64,000 nt of DNA from Anaeramoeba flamelloides (lineage: Eukaryota; Metamonada; Anaeramoebidae): positions 62,001 through 126,000 of the forward strand of contig JANTQA010000044.1 of the NCBI GenBank assembly GCA_027625915.1, written 5' to 3'. Shown here piece after piece: positions 52,619 to 64,000 of this stretch; position 1 is the first letter of the stretch; each line of letters begins with the position of its first letter. The notes below the pieces were generated by a model, which searched no databases, was not told the origin of the DNA, and saw only the letters and a list, made by a program, of their open reading frames with translations. The position numbers were made by a program, and so were the translations under genes.

Positions 52619-55507
52619 CCTATCTTTTTTTTTTTCTTTTTTTCTTTCTTTTCTGTTTCATTTTCTTTCTTTTTTTTTTCTACTCTTTATTAACCGCAAT
52701 TTTTTATTATTATTTTTTTTAACAAAATGTACATTTAAATAAATTTCTTTTTCCTTTTTTTATTATCTCCATTTCAAAAAAATTGTGATTTTTTTTATTA
52801 ATCAACATCCTCAAGATATTAGTATTTTTAAAAAAATAGAAATTTAAATAAGAGGTATATATATATATATATATATATATAAACTTTGTTTCAGTCAAAG
52901 GTGCCCAACATATTTTTCAAATATCAATTATTATATATAATTGACCTTTGAAGAAGAAATAAAAAATAAGCAGAATAATACACATTAAATAATTGTTTAT
53001 TTCTGTAGGAAAGTAAACTAATTAATCAATAAATTTTCTTAAGAATTGATATACTCAAATTTCTGGATCTATTGAGAAAAACAAGAATATTCGTTTTGAA
53101 CATCTACTGGTATTTGAATTATTAATAGGAAACAATTTTCACTTCATTTTCTACGCTTTTCTTTTAGAAACCAAGTCCCCAAACGAAGTTTGTTGGTATT
53201 TGTGTTCTCTATTAAAAAAAGGAAATGAAAATGAAGTGAAATTTTTACACATTTATTAAACAAATTTCAGGATCAAAGATCGAATAGAATTCCAATAGAA
53301 ATCAATATGAATTTTCAACAATAATTTCCACAGTTTTAATGACATTAAAATAACATGTTTTTACCAAGTGACTATTGATCTTGAAATAAAAAAAAAATTT
53401 GTAACTGAATGAGTTTCTAAAAAAAAATTGAAAAAAAAAAAATGTAAAAAATGTGCAAAAATGATATCAATTTGGAAAATTTCCAAAATATTTTTTTTTT
53501 CAAAGATCCAGGCAAACCCTTTAAACACATGTATTTTACCCATTACAACTAGAAAATTTTGACAGAAAAATAGTTTATATACATTACAGAGATTTTTGGA
53601 AAAAATATTTGTTTCTTAAAATTATTATTTTTTTGTGTTCATTGTTACTCTTTTTAAATTTTAGTTTCTAAACTAACCATTTTCCAAAATCAATTTTTTA
53701 GATATTTTTTCAAAAATATATTTTATATTTATTTTGAATCACTTAAGATTATTAAAAAAAAATTGAGTATACAAAATATCTGTATAAAAAAAAAATAAAA
53801 TACAATAAAATAAAATCAAAGGTCTCAACAAACTTTTAACTATACAATTATATATCTAGAATACTTCTTGGTTTTGTTTTGAAATTTAAATGAGTTTTTC
53901 TGATTTCTCATTATGAAATTATTAATAGTTTCATTCAAATAATGCTCCATTAAACTAAAAGAAAATCCATTTTTTTTTTGTTTCATTGTGCAAAATTATA
54001 ACAAAAAATTATAATTGATATCAAATCAAAAATACTTGAAATGAAAAAATTCCAAAGAAAAAAAGTAAGTTTTATTTATTTTGATTTAACGAAACCAATT
54101 TTAATTATTTAATAAATGGGAAAAGCAAGTTAAATTGTATTTTATGGTTGAGAATTTTTTTTTTTGATAACTATTTTCAATAAATCAATATTTGATCAAA
54201 AACGATTATAATCTATTTGAAATTTTCTATATCCTAGTTCTTAAAGTTAATTTCGTTATTTTTAAATAATTCGAATTATTTTTCATTTTTTCAAATTATT
54301 TTTTATATTTTCTTCTTTTAGTTAATCTTCAAAAATCGTGGTTAATGTACAATTGAATTTATCGATTATCATGAAAAAAAGATTTACAAGTTTTATTTTT
54401 GAAAAAATCATTCTATAATATTATACTAGAATATTAATTTAGTGCAGTAATTTGGGATTTTTAATGTTTCATAATTTTCATTTAAGTTTTTCTCTTAAAG
54501 GTGTATCTGAGTACACTAACAATTGTAAAAAAAAAATGATAATAATTTTTTATCAATTATTTTTTTTAAAAAAAATTCAGGTACAAATAAGTATTTTTTG
54601 ATTAACAAGTAAATTCTTTATTATTCTCCCAGAAAATCTTTAAAGGGATTAGTTTTTTTCCATCAACAAGTCTAAAGTTAAAGTGTAGTATTATTGGTTT
54701 TAAAAGGTGTTTATGGTTCATATATATCTTGAAATGCAATTCAAAGCCAAGTAGTAATAAAAAATTACTCTAATTACTGGAAAAAAAGTTATTTCAAAGT
54801 AAAAAGGATAAAATATTTCAAAAAAATCTGCATTTTGCAGCAAATTTAAATCTTGAATCAAAAATATTCAGATCATAAAATTAAAAAATATCTTTTGTAA
54901 ATTTGTGTGAAAAGATAGATTATTAACGAAAAAATTTGATAGTTTTAAAGAATTATTGAGTAAACTGTGAGATTATTTTGAAAGTATTTTTAATTTATTC
55001 GAAATATGTTGATAATAAAGTTAGATAAATAAAAAGTAAACAAAAATAAAAAACTTTCTGTTTCTATGTTAATTATATATAATTAAATCTTTGAGAAAAA
55101 AAATTAAAAAATAAACTCTTTTTCGAAAATTGTGACTCACCTGAAATAATAAATTGAAAAAAAAAAAAATTATCCTTAAGTATTCAAGAACAATTAGTAA
55201 CTAAATATGATTTTTAATTCTCTTTTAAGTCATTCTAAATCTATAAAAGCCTGCTATATTAAATATTAAAAAAAAAAAAAATAAAACTAAAAAAGAAAAA
55301 AAAGTGAGTCACAATTTTTGAAATGAGCATTAGGATTTTTTATTACTGAATTTTCACTGAAAAAAAGTTGAACAACAAGATTTTTTATGAATAATTAAAT
55401 CCATTTTCAAAGACATGAATTGGTCGAAATTTTCTTAGTGATTATTTGTCTTTTCAAAGAGATCTTTTTTTTTTCCAAATGATCTTTTGCAAAAAAAAAA
55501 AAAAAAG

Positions 55508-55576
<69 letters not shown>

Positions 55577-55783
55577 AAAAGAAAAAGAAAAACAAAAGTT
55601 ACAAAATTAGAAAAAATGATTCTGATCCAAAAATTTGAAAATATTTTTTGTAAAGAATACTGGAATAAACCCTCAAAACAACTCCCATTAACATTATAAA
55701 GTGAGTCAAAATTTATGAAAAATAGTTTATTTTATTTTTTTTTATTTTTTTTTTTGGGTGGGGGGTGTAATAATATCGAACTC
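52619..55783. other. gene-free stretch with repeat R3 copy 2 and a long A tract
   Basis: (AT)n at 52857-52881; repeat R3 copy 2 at 55130-55440; an A tract with rare G at 55491-55593. TTTAAAGGGATTAG at about 54648 looks like the end of a decayed TTAA-type unit. No coding. Confidence 0.45.
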
Positions 55784-56541
55784 AAAAGGGATTAACGTCA
55801 GCCTAGATTTCTTTATAATCAAAATATGTTGTAATTGGGTGTAAATGATATTAGTGCGCCATGGCTCAAATAGCTCTAAAAAATCTATTATAAATCTTAT
55901 TGCCAAATAAATTATTACATTTTTTATTAAATGATCACATTTAAAAAAGTTTTATTTTGAAAAAATTTTTTTTAATTCCTTTTCCAAATCTAAAAATAGA
56001 AACCCATAATAAAGTATTCTGGTATTACATAATTTTGATTTAGAACTTCCAAAAGTATCTATTTTTATAATTTTTTAATTTCAAAGAATAACTCAATAAT
56101 CATCAACATAAAAGTACAAAGACTGATTATTTTTGTTTGCTTTTGATAAAGATACTTGTATAATCCATATATTTACATGATTTGAGAAATAATTCGTAAA
56201 AAAAATCTATTCGTTATTATTTAATTTTCAAAAAAAAAACAATTTTTTGGTAACTAATCTACATTTTGCAACTAATTTAAGAAATATCTTTTGTGACTTT
56301 ATAGTCTGAATATTGATAATCCAACCTTTAAATTAATGGTGAAGTACAGATTTTATTCTGAAATTGTTGGGTTTGTTACTAATACATAGCATCATTTTTT
56401 AATTGATGAGTTCAACAAATATTACTACTTGATTAATCAATTTTTTAGAAAACCTTTGAACCATATAGCACTTATGTGGTTAGGTACAATAACAACATAC
56501 TTTGTTCCTAGGCTTCTCATTGGTAGAAGCTAACCCCTTAA
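55784..56541. mobile_element. possible decayed TTAA-type unit E4
   Basis: Left AAAAGGGATTAACGTC at 55784; right end on the minus strand TTAAGGGGTTAGCTTC from 56541. The two ends resemble each other and those of E1-E3, but no related copy without the insertion was found. Confidence 0.3.
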
Positions 56542-56752
56542 ACACTGTAATAATATTAATTGATTTCTATCTTTGATCTGAAAAAAAATTTTTTTTAAAA
56601 AAAATTCACAAAATTGAACATTTTTAATTGTGATACTTGGTAAATATTCCAATAATTTCCTGTTCAAGAATATTTAAAATGGGATTCTTTAGATTAATTT
56701 GAATCATGAACGACTGATATCATTTATTCAATTCCTATATACTTTGATTATA

Positions 56753-56943
56753 CAGTCAGTTCCACTTTTAAGACATAAAGGTTCAACAAAATTTAAAGCA
56801 GAAAAAAAATCTCAAATTAAGGCCCCAAATTCAAATTCTAGTAAAATAATTTGTTCAAAAAAATTCCAAAAAATGTACTTTAATTTGAGGTTTTTTTGCC
56901 CATTAAAATTTATTGAACATTTGTATCAAAAAAGTGGAACTAA
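56753..56943. mobile_element. Tc1/mariner-type MITE, copy D (right end decayed)
   Basis: Left end intact after TA: CAGTCAGTTCCACTTTTAAG, then AACAAAATTTAAAGCAG. The right arm (AAAGTGGAACTAA) loses the terminal CTGACTG. About 190 bp. Confidence 0.75.
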
Positions 56944-58564
56944 ACATCGATCAATATTGGTTGTTTTTGGATCTCTTAAACTATATTTTATATTTTTCAA
57001 CTTTTAATTTTAATTGATAAGATCATCCAGGCTCTTTTATTCATGCACCACTTTCCAAAAAAAAAAAAAAAAAAAAAAGAGGTAATGTTTTACAAATCTT
57101 CGAAAAAAACAAAATCTAAATAAAATTCAAAAAATCGAAAAAATAAATAAGTAATTTATTATTAAATCTTTAAATCTATTTTTCTTTGATTTCTTATAAA
57201 TAGGAAAAAGAAAAATTATTATTTTTACTATCCACAATAAAACCAAACATAATCAAAAATTTCAACACCAAACCCAAATAATCAATATTTTTTATTCAAA
57301 TTGTTTCAACTATATTGTTTTAAACCTATCTATTCCAATTTGGAAAAAAAGGACAAATTTCAAATGTTATCAACTTAAATTATCAAATTAAGTTTAAGAT
57401 AGCTCAATTTAAAACCAAAATAATAATTATTTGCTCCATATACAAGATAATTAATTATTTCCCATACCAAGAACCAAAACCTTAAAAAAATATAATAAAA
57501 AAAGAATTGTTTATTCAATTATCTGATTTTGAAAGAATAAAAATGAATATAGAAATTTTTAAAGATGGTTTTGGAATTAGAAATAGTACAAGTGAAGAAA
57601 TTAAAGATTAAATTCAAATTCAAAAAAACTATTGATAAATTCAAGAAATATTTGAACTTTTTTTCCTTTCAATTTCCAGTTAATTAGATTTGTTTATTAA
57701 ATGAGAATAAAAATGGTTTAACTGTTCAAAAAACTTAGTAAAATGAGTTAACCCTGAAAACACTCTTTTCTAATTACTGTCATAAAAGTAGAGCCAAAAG
57801 GTTTCCAAGAAGAAAATTTAACAACAAAAGTTTATTACCTTTATTTGTTTTTATCAGTATTAACAGTTTGTAACTGTAACAAAGTTTTTTACCTATTACT
57901 TGATAAAAATTGACAATAAATGAAATGATTTCCTATGTTTGATCTGTTTAACTTCATTCAAAACCAAACTTTAATTTATTGTACACTAATCTCTATCATT
58001 TCTTTTAAGTATTACCCAACCATTAGATCTTGAAAATGATCCAATATTTTTTTTCTTTTAAGAATTCTGATTAACAAAAGCAATCATTGGGCAATTAAGA
58101 AGGGTTTATGAGACAATGGTTTGGTACTCTTTTATATGCAAGAACTGTATGATCAGTTATCATAAGAAGAACATAAAAAGTGAATATTTGAAAATTTTAC
58201 AATTTCTACTTATTTTAAGTACTGTTAATTGTAAAATAAAAAGATCAAAATTTTCCTTCAGCTTTCCAAAAAAAATAACATTGCCTCACAAATTAATATA
58301 AAACATCAAATTCTACAATTCTAAAAATGAAAATGAATAATTTAAGCTTCTTTTACGAATTAAAAATTGAAATTTTAGACGATTTATAGAATCTTTTTTT
58401 TGGAAAGTTGAATGAAAATTTTGTTCCATTTATTTTGAAACAAATAGTAAAATAGAGTTTACGGATTGAGTTTATTTGAAGTTTGTGTTTTTTCCAAATC
58501 GCAAAAACTTAAATTTTCATACACAAAAATTTTTTTTATTTTTTACTATTTGCCATTTGCTGCA
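56944..58564. other. gene-free stretch with repeat R7 copy 2
   Basis: Apart from R7 copy 2 (58190-58460, partner of 39850-40130), which ends about 100 bp before the ATG at 58565, nothing is assigned. A 22-codon frame at 57544 (MNIEIFKDGFGIRNSTSEEI) looks peptide-like but has no support. Confidence 0.4.
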
Positions 58565-61500
58565 ATGTCCAAAAAAAAGGAACCAGAATTAACAATACGT
58601 CAGCTTGCTTTACAAAGGTTGTCGTCAAAGTTAGTCGGCGAGTTTGGGAATAGTAACAAACAAGACACAAACCGAAACAAGTAAGTAATACCCTAATTTT
58701 TCAATTCAAAAATATTATTTCTTTCAAAATTCCAACAAAAAGAACTGTGAAAAAATTTCTAACTCTCGAATCCATAAAAATAATTTCTTTTTTTATAAAA
58801 ACACTAATTTTCATGATAAATCCCTTTTGTCAAAACGAATTACCCAATCTTAAAAATACACCCATGAATACAAAGGTTTGGTAGTAACACAAACTTTCAG
58901 TTTCACCAAAAAAGAAAAAACACTGCAAGAACATTTAATGAGCAAATCTTTACACCACAAATTAGCAAAACAAATAATAATAAAAGTAAGAATAATGATA
59001 ATAATAGAGGAAGAGGAAGAGGAATGGCTCGGGGAAGAGGACGAGGAAGAGGCAGAAGAAGGGGAAGGGAAAGAGGAAGAGGAAGAGGAAGAGGAAGGGG
59101 AAGGGAAAATATAAGAAGAACAGTAAGTTGGGTGGCAGAAAAACCATCAGTTCTTACAAAATCAGATCTTTTTGGTATCACTGATAAAGATCCAACCGAA
59201 TCAAACAAAAAACAAAGTGTCTCTATCACTGAACAAGTCAGAAGAAGTATTCTTCAGTCAATATTCCAAAAGCCAATTCAAAAAACGGAGAACAAACAAA
59301 CAAAAAAAATTGAAACCAATACAAACAAAAAAAATCAAACTTTACCACAAGAATCAAATAATACACCCAAAAACAACATCACAAATAAGCGTACAAAACC
59401 AGAATTAAAAAGCTATTGAGAAAACTGAAAATAAAAAAAAATCTGCAAAAATTCTATTTGATGATAATTTATTACAAATGAAGATCGATTTTCCTGATTC
59501 TCCGAAAATAAAAACTGAACAAGCAGAAGAAAATGGCAAAACAATAGAAATTGGAAATGGAAAAAAAATCCAAGAAATAAATGAAAATTTAGAAAATCTC
59601 GACCATAAAAATGAAGACCAAACTGGCAAAGAAAAGACACAAATTAAATTACAAAAAGAGAATATTAAATCCCAAATCGATGCAAATGATGAAAAAAAAA
59701 TCAAAACTAGCCATAGTAAAGATCAAAATCTAGAGTCTGTGATAAAGATTGAAAAACAAAAACAAAAAGAAAATGGAAATGTAATAGGAATAACAAAAAA
59801 AAAAAATATGAAATCTGTCATTGAGAGCGAAAAAGATCAGAAAAAAGATATTGAAAAGAAAAATGAAATTAAAAATAAAAAAACAATAGAATCAGAAATA
59901 GATTCAAAAAATCAAACAAATTCAAAAAATGAATTTGAAAATGAAAATAATCAAGAAACAAATGAAAATATTGAAAATAATCACCCCAATCAAAAACTCG
60001 ATTCAAAAATTGATTCTGGAAATGAAAAAGATATTGAAATGGAAAATGGAAATGAAAATGAAAATGAAAATAATAATCACAATAAAGAAATCATTTTAAA
60101 CCCCAATTCTAAAAATGAGAAAGATATCAAAAAGGTTTCTGAAAATGAAAATAATATTGAAAACGAAATTGAAAAAGATCTAATTATGATGAACAAAAAC
60201 GAAAATGAATCTGAAAAAGGACATGTACAAGAAATAACAAATAATCTTAAAAAAGAAACAATTTTAAAAACTAATTCTGAAAATGAAAAGGAAATTAAAA
60301 TAAAAAAGGTAAACAAAATAGAACTAGAAATAGAAAACAAAAAAAATTCAAATAACCAAATAAAAAATGAGTTAAAAAATGAAAATAAGAATGAAAAAAA
60401 AAATGAAATTAAAAATAAAACAGAAATAGAAGTAGAAAAAGATTCAAAAATTGAAACAAAAAATGAATTTGAAAATGAAAATAATCAAGAAACAAACAAA
60501 AAAATCAAAGACAATCTTGAGAAAGAAAACATTTTAAATTTTGATACTGGATTTAAAACTGATAAAGACTATGAAACGCAAAGCAAATCCTCAGAAAAGA
60601 CTGGTGAAGACAATGAAAAAGAGAAGCCAGAAGCAAAGGGGAAAGAGAAAGAAAATCAAGAAATAAAGTTAAATCAAAAAACATATACAACAGTTGGCTT
60701 TGGTGATAATTTATTACAAATGAAAATCGAAGTTTATGATTCTCCAAAAATAAAAACTGAACAAGCAGAAGAAAATGGAAATGAAAATGAAGATGGAAAC
60801 GGAAATGAAAATATAATCGAAAATGAAGAAATAAACCAAGGAATACAGATCAAATTAAAACAAAAAGATATTCAAATTCAAAGAGAAACAAATGATGGAA
60901 AAAAAATCAAAACTAACCATAATAAAGATCAAAATCTAGAATATGTGATAGAGATTGAAAAACAAAAAGAAAATGAAAACGAAAATGAATTCGAAAATGA
61001 AAATATTCAAGAAAATGAAAATGAAATAGAAATAACAAAAAAAAAAAATATGGAATCTGTCATTGAGAGCGAAAAAGATCAGAAAAAAGATATTAAAAAC
61101 AAAAATGAAATTAAAAATAAAAAAACAATAGAATCAGAAATAGATTCAAAAAATCAAACAAATTCAAAAAATGAATTTGAAAATGAAAATAATCAAGAAA
61201 CAAATGAAAATATTGAAAATAATCACCCCAATCAAAAACTCGATTCAAAAATTGATTCTGGAAATGAAAAAGATATTGAAATGGAAAATGGAAATGAAAA
61301 TGAAAATGAAAATGAAAATGAAAATAATCAAGAAATAAATTACAATTTAGAAAACAATGAAGAAAATGAAAACACATCAGGCTCTTTCATTGGGGGTGAA
61401 AAAAATATTAAAATGTTAAATTTAAATTTAAATGAAAATTTAAATATTAATAATGAAATTGAATCAAATTCAAAAAATCAAATAAAAAATGACTTTACAA

Positions 61501-63881
61501 ATAAAAATATCCACCAAATAACTGAAAATTTAGAAAATAATTATAATAATGAAAAAACATTTGAAAAAGAAATTGGAATGCAAAAAGAAAAAGAAATTGG
61601 GATTAAAAATGAAAATGAAAATGAAAATGAAAATGAAAACAAAAACGAAAATATCAAAGAAATTGAAAGTGAAAACAAAATTGAAACAAATTCAAAAAAT
61701 CAAATAAAAAATGACTTTACAAAAAAAAATATCCAAGAAATAAATGATCTTTTAGAAAACAATAATAATAATGAAAAAATATTACAATCAGAAAATGAAT
61801 CTGAAAAAAAATTAAAATTTGTCATTGGTGGTGAAAGGGGAAAAGAAATTGGAATTAAAAATAACAAAGAAATAGAAGTAGAAATAGACTCAAAAATTGA
61901 AACGAAAAATGAATTTGAAAATGAAAATATCCAAAAAATAAATGAAAATTTAGAAAACAATGATAATAATGAAAAAATATTACAATCAGAAAATGAATCC
62001 GAAAAGGATATTGTAATTGAAAAAGAAAAGGGAAAAGAAATTGAAATTAAAAATAAAAAAGAAATAGAAGTAGAAATAGATTCAAAAATTCAAACAAAAA
62101 ATGAATTTGAAAATGGAAATAATCAAGAAATAAATGAAAATATTGAAAATAATGATTACAATAAAAAATCTATTTTAAATTCGGAATCTGGAAATGAAAA
62201 GGTGGATGAAATGGGAAATGGAAATAAAAATCAAAAAGAAATAGAAGCCGAAGTGAAAGTGGATTCAACAGTTCAAACAAATAATAAGAATGAAAAAAAA
62301 AATGAAAATGAAAATAATCAAATAATAAATGAAAATTTAGAAAATAATGATAATAATGAAAAAATATTAGAATCAGAAAATGAATCAGAAAAAGATATTG
62401 GAATTGAAAAAGAAAATGAAATTGTTCTTAAAAATGAAAACGAAAGCAAAAGCAAAAATATCAAAGAAATTGTAAGTGAAAACGAAATTGAAACAAATTC
62501 AAAAAATCAAATAAAAAATGACTTTACAAATAATAATTTCCACGAAATAAATGAACATTTAGAAACCAATGATGAAAATGAAAACACATCGGGATCTTTA
62601 ATTGGGGGTGAAAATGATATTGAAATTGAAAATGAAATTGGAATTGAAAATGGAATGGATTTGAAAATAAAAAAAATCCAAGAAATAAATGAAAATTTAG
62701 AAAATAATGATGATAATGAAAATAAATTAGAATCAGAAAATGAATCTGAAAAAGATATTGGAATTGAAAAAGAAAATGAAAATGGTATTAAAAATGAAAA
62801 CGAAAACAAAAACGAAAATATCAAAGAAATTGAAATTGAAAACAAAATTGAAACAAATTCAAAAAATCAAACAAAAAATGAATTTGAAAATAATAATTTC
62901 CAAGAACTAAATGAACAATTAGAAACCAATGATGAAAATGACAAAACATCGGAATCTTTAATTGGGAGTAAAAATGTTTTGAAAATTGAAAATAAAAAAG
63001 AAATAGAATCAGAAATAGATTCAAAAAATCAAACAAATTCAAAAAATGAATTTGAAAATGAAAATAATCAAGAAATAAATGAAAATATTGAAAATAATCA
63101 CCCCAATCAAAAACTCGATTCAAAAATTGATTCTGGAAATGAAAAAGATATTGAAATGGAAAATGGAAATGAAAATGAAAATGAAAATAATAATCACAAT
63201 AAAGAAATCATTTTAAACCCCAATTCTAAAAATGAGAAAGATATCAAAAAGGTTTCTGAAAATGAAAATAATATTGAAAACGAAAATGAAAAAGATCTAA
63301 TTATGATGAACAAAAACGAAAATGAATCTGAAAAAGTACATGTACAAGAAATAACAAATAATCTTAAAAAAGAAACAATTTTAAAAACTAATTCTGAAAA
63401 TGAAAAGGGTATCGAAATAAAAAAGTGCAAAGATAAAGAAAAGAATTCAAAAAATCAAACAAAAAATGAATTTGAAAATGAAAATAATCAAGAAACATAC
63501 AAAAATATTGAAAGCGATCTTGACAAAGAAAAGAAACAAAAACAGATTTTAAATTGTAAAAATCCAAATAAAACGATCCAATTTCCTCAATCAAAAAACA
63601 TTAATACTCAAGGCAGTATTAAAGAATTAAACAAGCCAAATCAATACAAAATTAAAATTGAACTGTATAAAAAACAAATAATTGGTGATCAATTATTAAA
63701 AGAAGAAATTTTGACAAAAAAAATAACAATGGATGAAATGAAAAAGAGAATTATTCGAGAGCAAATGAAAAGAGAACTAGAAATGATGAACAAATATGGT
63801 TTAAAACCAAAAACTTTTAATCAACAAACCTTTCATACCGACAATGTGCATTCTAATTCAATAAATAATTCGAAAAAGTAA
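58565..63881 (+). CDS. RG-box protein with huge Asn/Glu/Lys repeat region
   Basis: Exon 1 is 58565-58680; the intron 58681-58875 (195 nt) starts GTAAGT and ends AAAG; exon 2 runs from 58876. Splicing gives NRNKFGSNTNFQFHQ in phase. The N-terminus reads MSKKKEPELTIRQLALQRLS. Residues about 82-118 are an Arg-Gly box (RGRGRGRGRRRGRERGRGRG), commonly an RNA-binding or methylated region. IRRTVSWVAEKPSV and ITEQVRRSILQSIFQKP follow and look structured. At 59407-59411 an A5 run breaks the frame by one base: the first frame ends at 59419, while the other is open from 59409 to the stop at 63881. One A fewer would fuse them (PELKAIEKTENKKK). The next 1,350 residues are low-complexity (K/E/N/I) with long internal duplications. 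The last 90 residues are helical (KKITMDEMKKRIIREQMKRE). A role in RNA binding is inferred only from the RG box. Confidence 0.65.
59885..60290 (+). repeat. internal duplication block, copy 1
   Basis: A roughly 400-bp coding block from ATAGAATCAGAAATAG to AATGAAAAGG. Nearly identical at nucleotide level to 62998-63408 and, over its first half, to 61129-61325. Encodes IESEIDSKNQTNSKNEFENE and following. Confidence 0.9.
61129..61325 (+). repeat. internal duplication block, copy 2 (first half only)
   Basis: Matches the first 200 bp of the 59885 and 62998 blocks. Its upstream flank (60705 on, DNLLQMKIEVYDSPKIKTEQ) also matches the upstream flank of copy 1 (59466 on, DNLLQMKIDFPDSPKIKTEQ), so a unit of more than 600 bp was duplicated. 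Confidence 0.85.
62998..63408 (+). repeat. internal duplication block, copy 3
   Basis: About 410 bp, near-identical to copy 1 including HPNQKLDSKIDSGNEKDIEM and NEKDIKKVSENENNIENE. Its flanks differ from those of copy 1, so only this block moved or was converted. Confidence 0.9.
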
Positions 63882-64000
63882 AACTGAAAAAAAAAAAAAA
63901 AAAAACTAAAAAATGAATCTTCATAAAAAAAATTTGCATAAATATATATCCATACACCTTTTCTTATTATTTATATTTATATGAAAAGAAAAGAAAAAAA
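63882..64000. other. 3' flank of the RG-box gene
   Basis: AT-rich tail with an A run directly after the stop. The window ends before any further gene. Confidence 0.5.

Noticed and set aside
55407-55699. Poly-Lys / poly-Phe open frames
   Set aside because: Simply a long A tract read in frame on either strand.
57544-57612. 22-codon frame MNIEIFKDGFGIRNSTSEEI
   Set aside because: Looks peptide-like, but too short and without splice sites or repeats to support it.
59885-63408. Regular repeats considered as a CRISPR-like array
   Set aside because: Repeats are protein-coding, of unequal length and without unique spacers.
59900-63600. Minus-strand open frames opposite the Asn/Glu/Lys repeats
   Set aside because: Phe/Ser/Ile-rich mirror translations of the repeat; no independent coding signal.

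Overview
The window is an extremely AT-rich nuclear segment of a protist. This is inferred from eukaryotic spliced genes (GT...AG introns of about 130-300 nt and one of 3.1 kb), long A/T homopolymers, asparagine runs encoded by (AAT)n, and Lys/Glu low-complexity insertions inside conserved proteins. The composition would fit an amoeboid protist such as Anaeramoeba; that lineage guess is inference and weak. No rRNA, tRNA or CRISPR array was found.

Layout. 1-12.5 kb: a giant HECT-type E3 ubiquitin-ligase-like gene on the minus strand, read in three open segments (N-terminal propeller-like part, SPRY-bearing middle, HECT N-lobe at the end). 13.7 kb: a fragment resembling a Tc1-like transposase DNA-binding domain. 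17-17.8 kb: ribosomal protein uS4 (RPS9), two exons, minus. 20.3-21.7 kb: replication factor C small subunit (RFC3 type), two exons, minus. 26.6-32.3 kb: a myotubularin-type phosphoinositide phosphatase, plus strand, split by a 3.1-kb intron full of mobile-element debris. 39.1 kb: a small coiled-coil protein. 40.5 kb: a short Cys-motif reading frame inside a transposon-like unit. 43.6-45.8 kb: an RRM protein with a very long Ser/Arg/Glu/Lys repeat tail. 51.0-52.6 kb: a two-exon unrecognised protein with a CxxC...C motif. 58.6-63.9 kb: an RG-box protein followed by a huge Asn/Glu/Lys repeat region.

The genes are unrelated housekeeping or regulatory functions (translation, DNA replication clamp loading, ubiquitination, phosphoinositide signalling, RNA binding); there is no operon-like organisation. 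The space between them is mostly old dispersed repeats. The clearest are (a) about 1-1.4 kb units with TTAAGGGA...TCCCTTAA ends, flanked by TTAA, two of them confirmed by related copies lacking the insertion; (b) about 170-200 bp inverted-repeat MITEs with CAGT ends at TA sites, of Tc1/mariner type; (c) several diverged non-coding duplicates, some lying at matching distances upstream of gene starts; and (d) a LINE 3' remnant.

Three places where conserved or low-complexity reading frames are out of phase lie at or next to A/T homopolymer runs; these may be assembly indels rather than biology. All repeat alignments were made by eye, so their edges are approximate.
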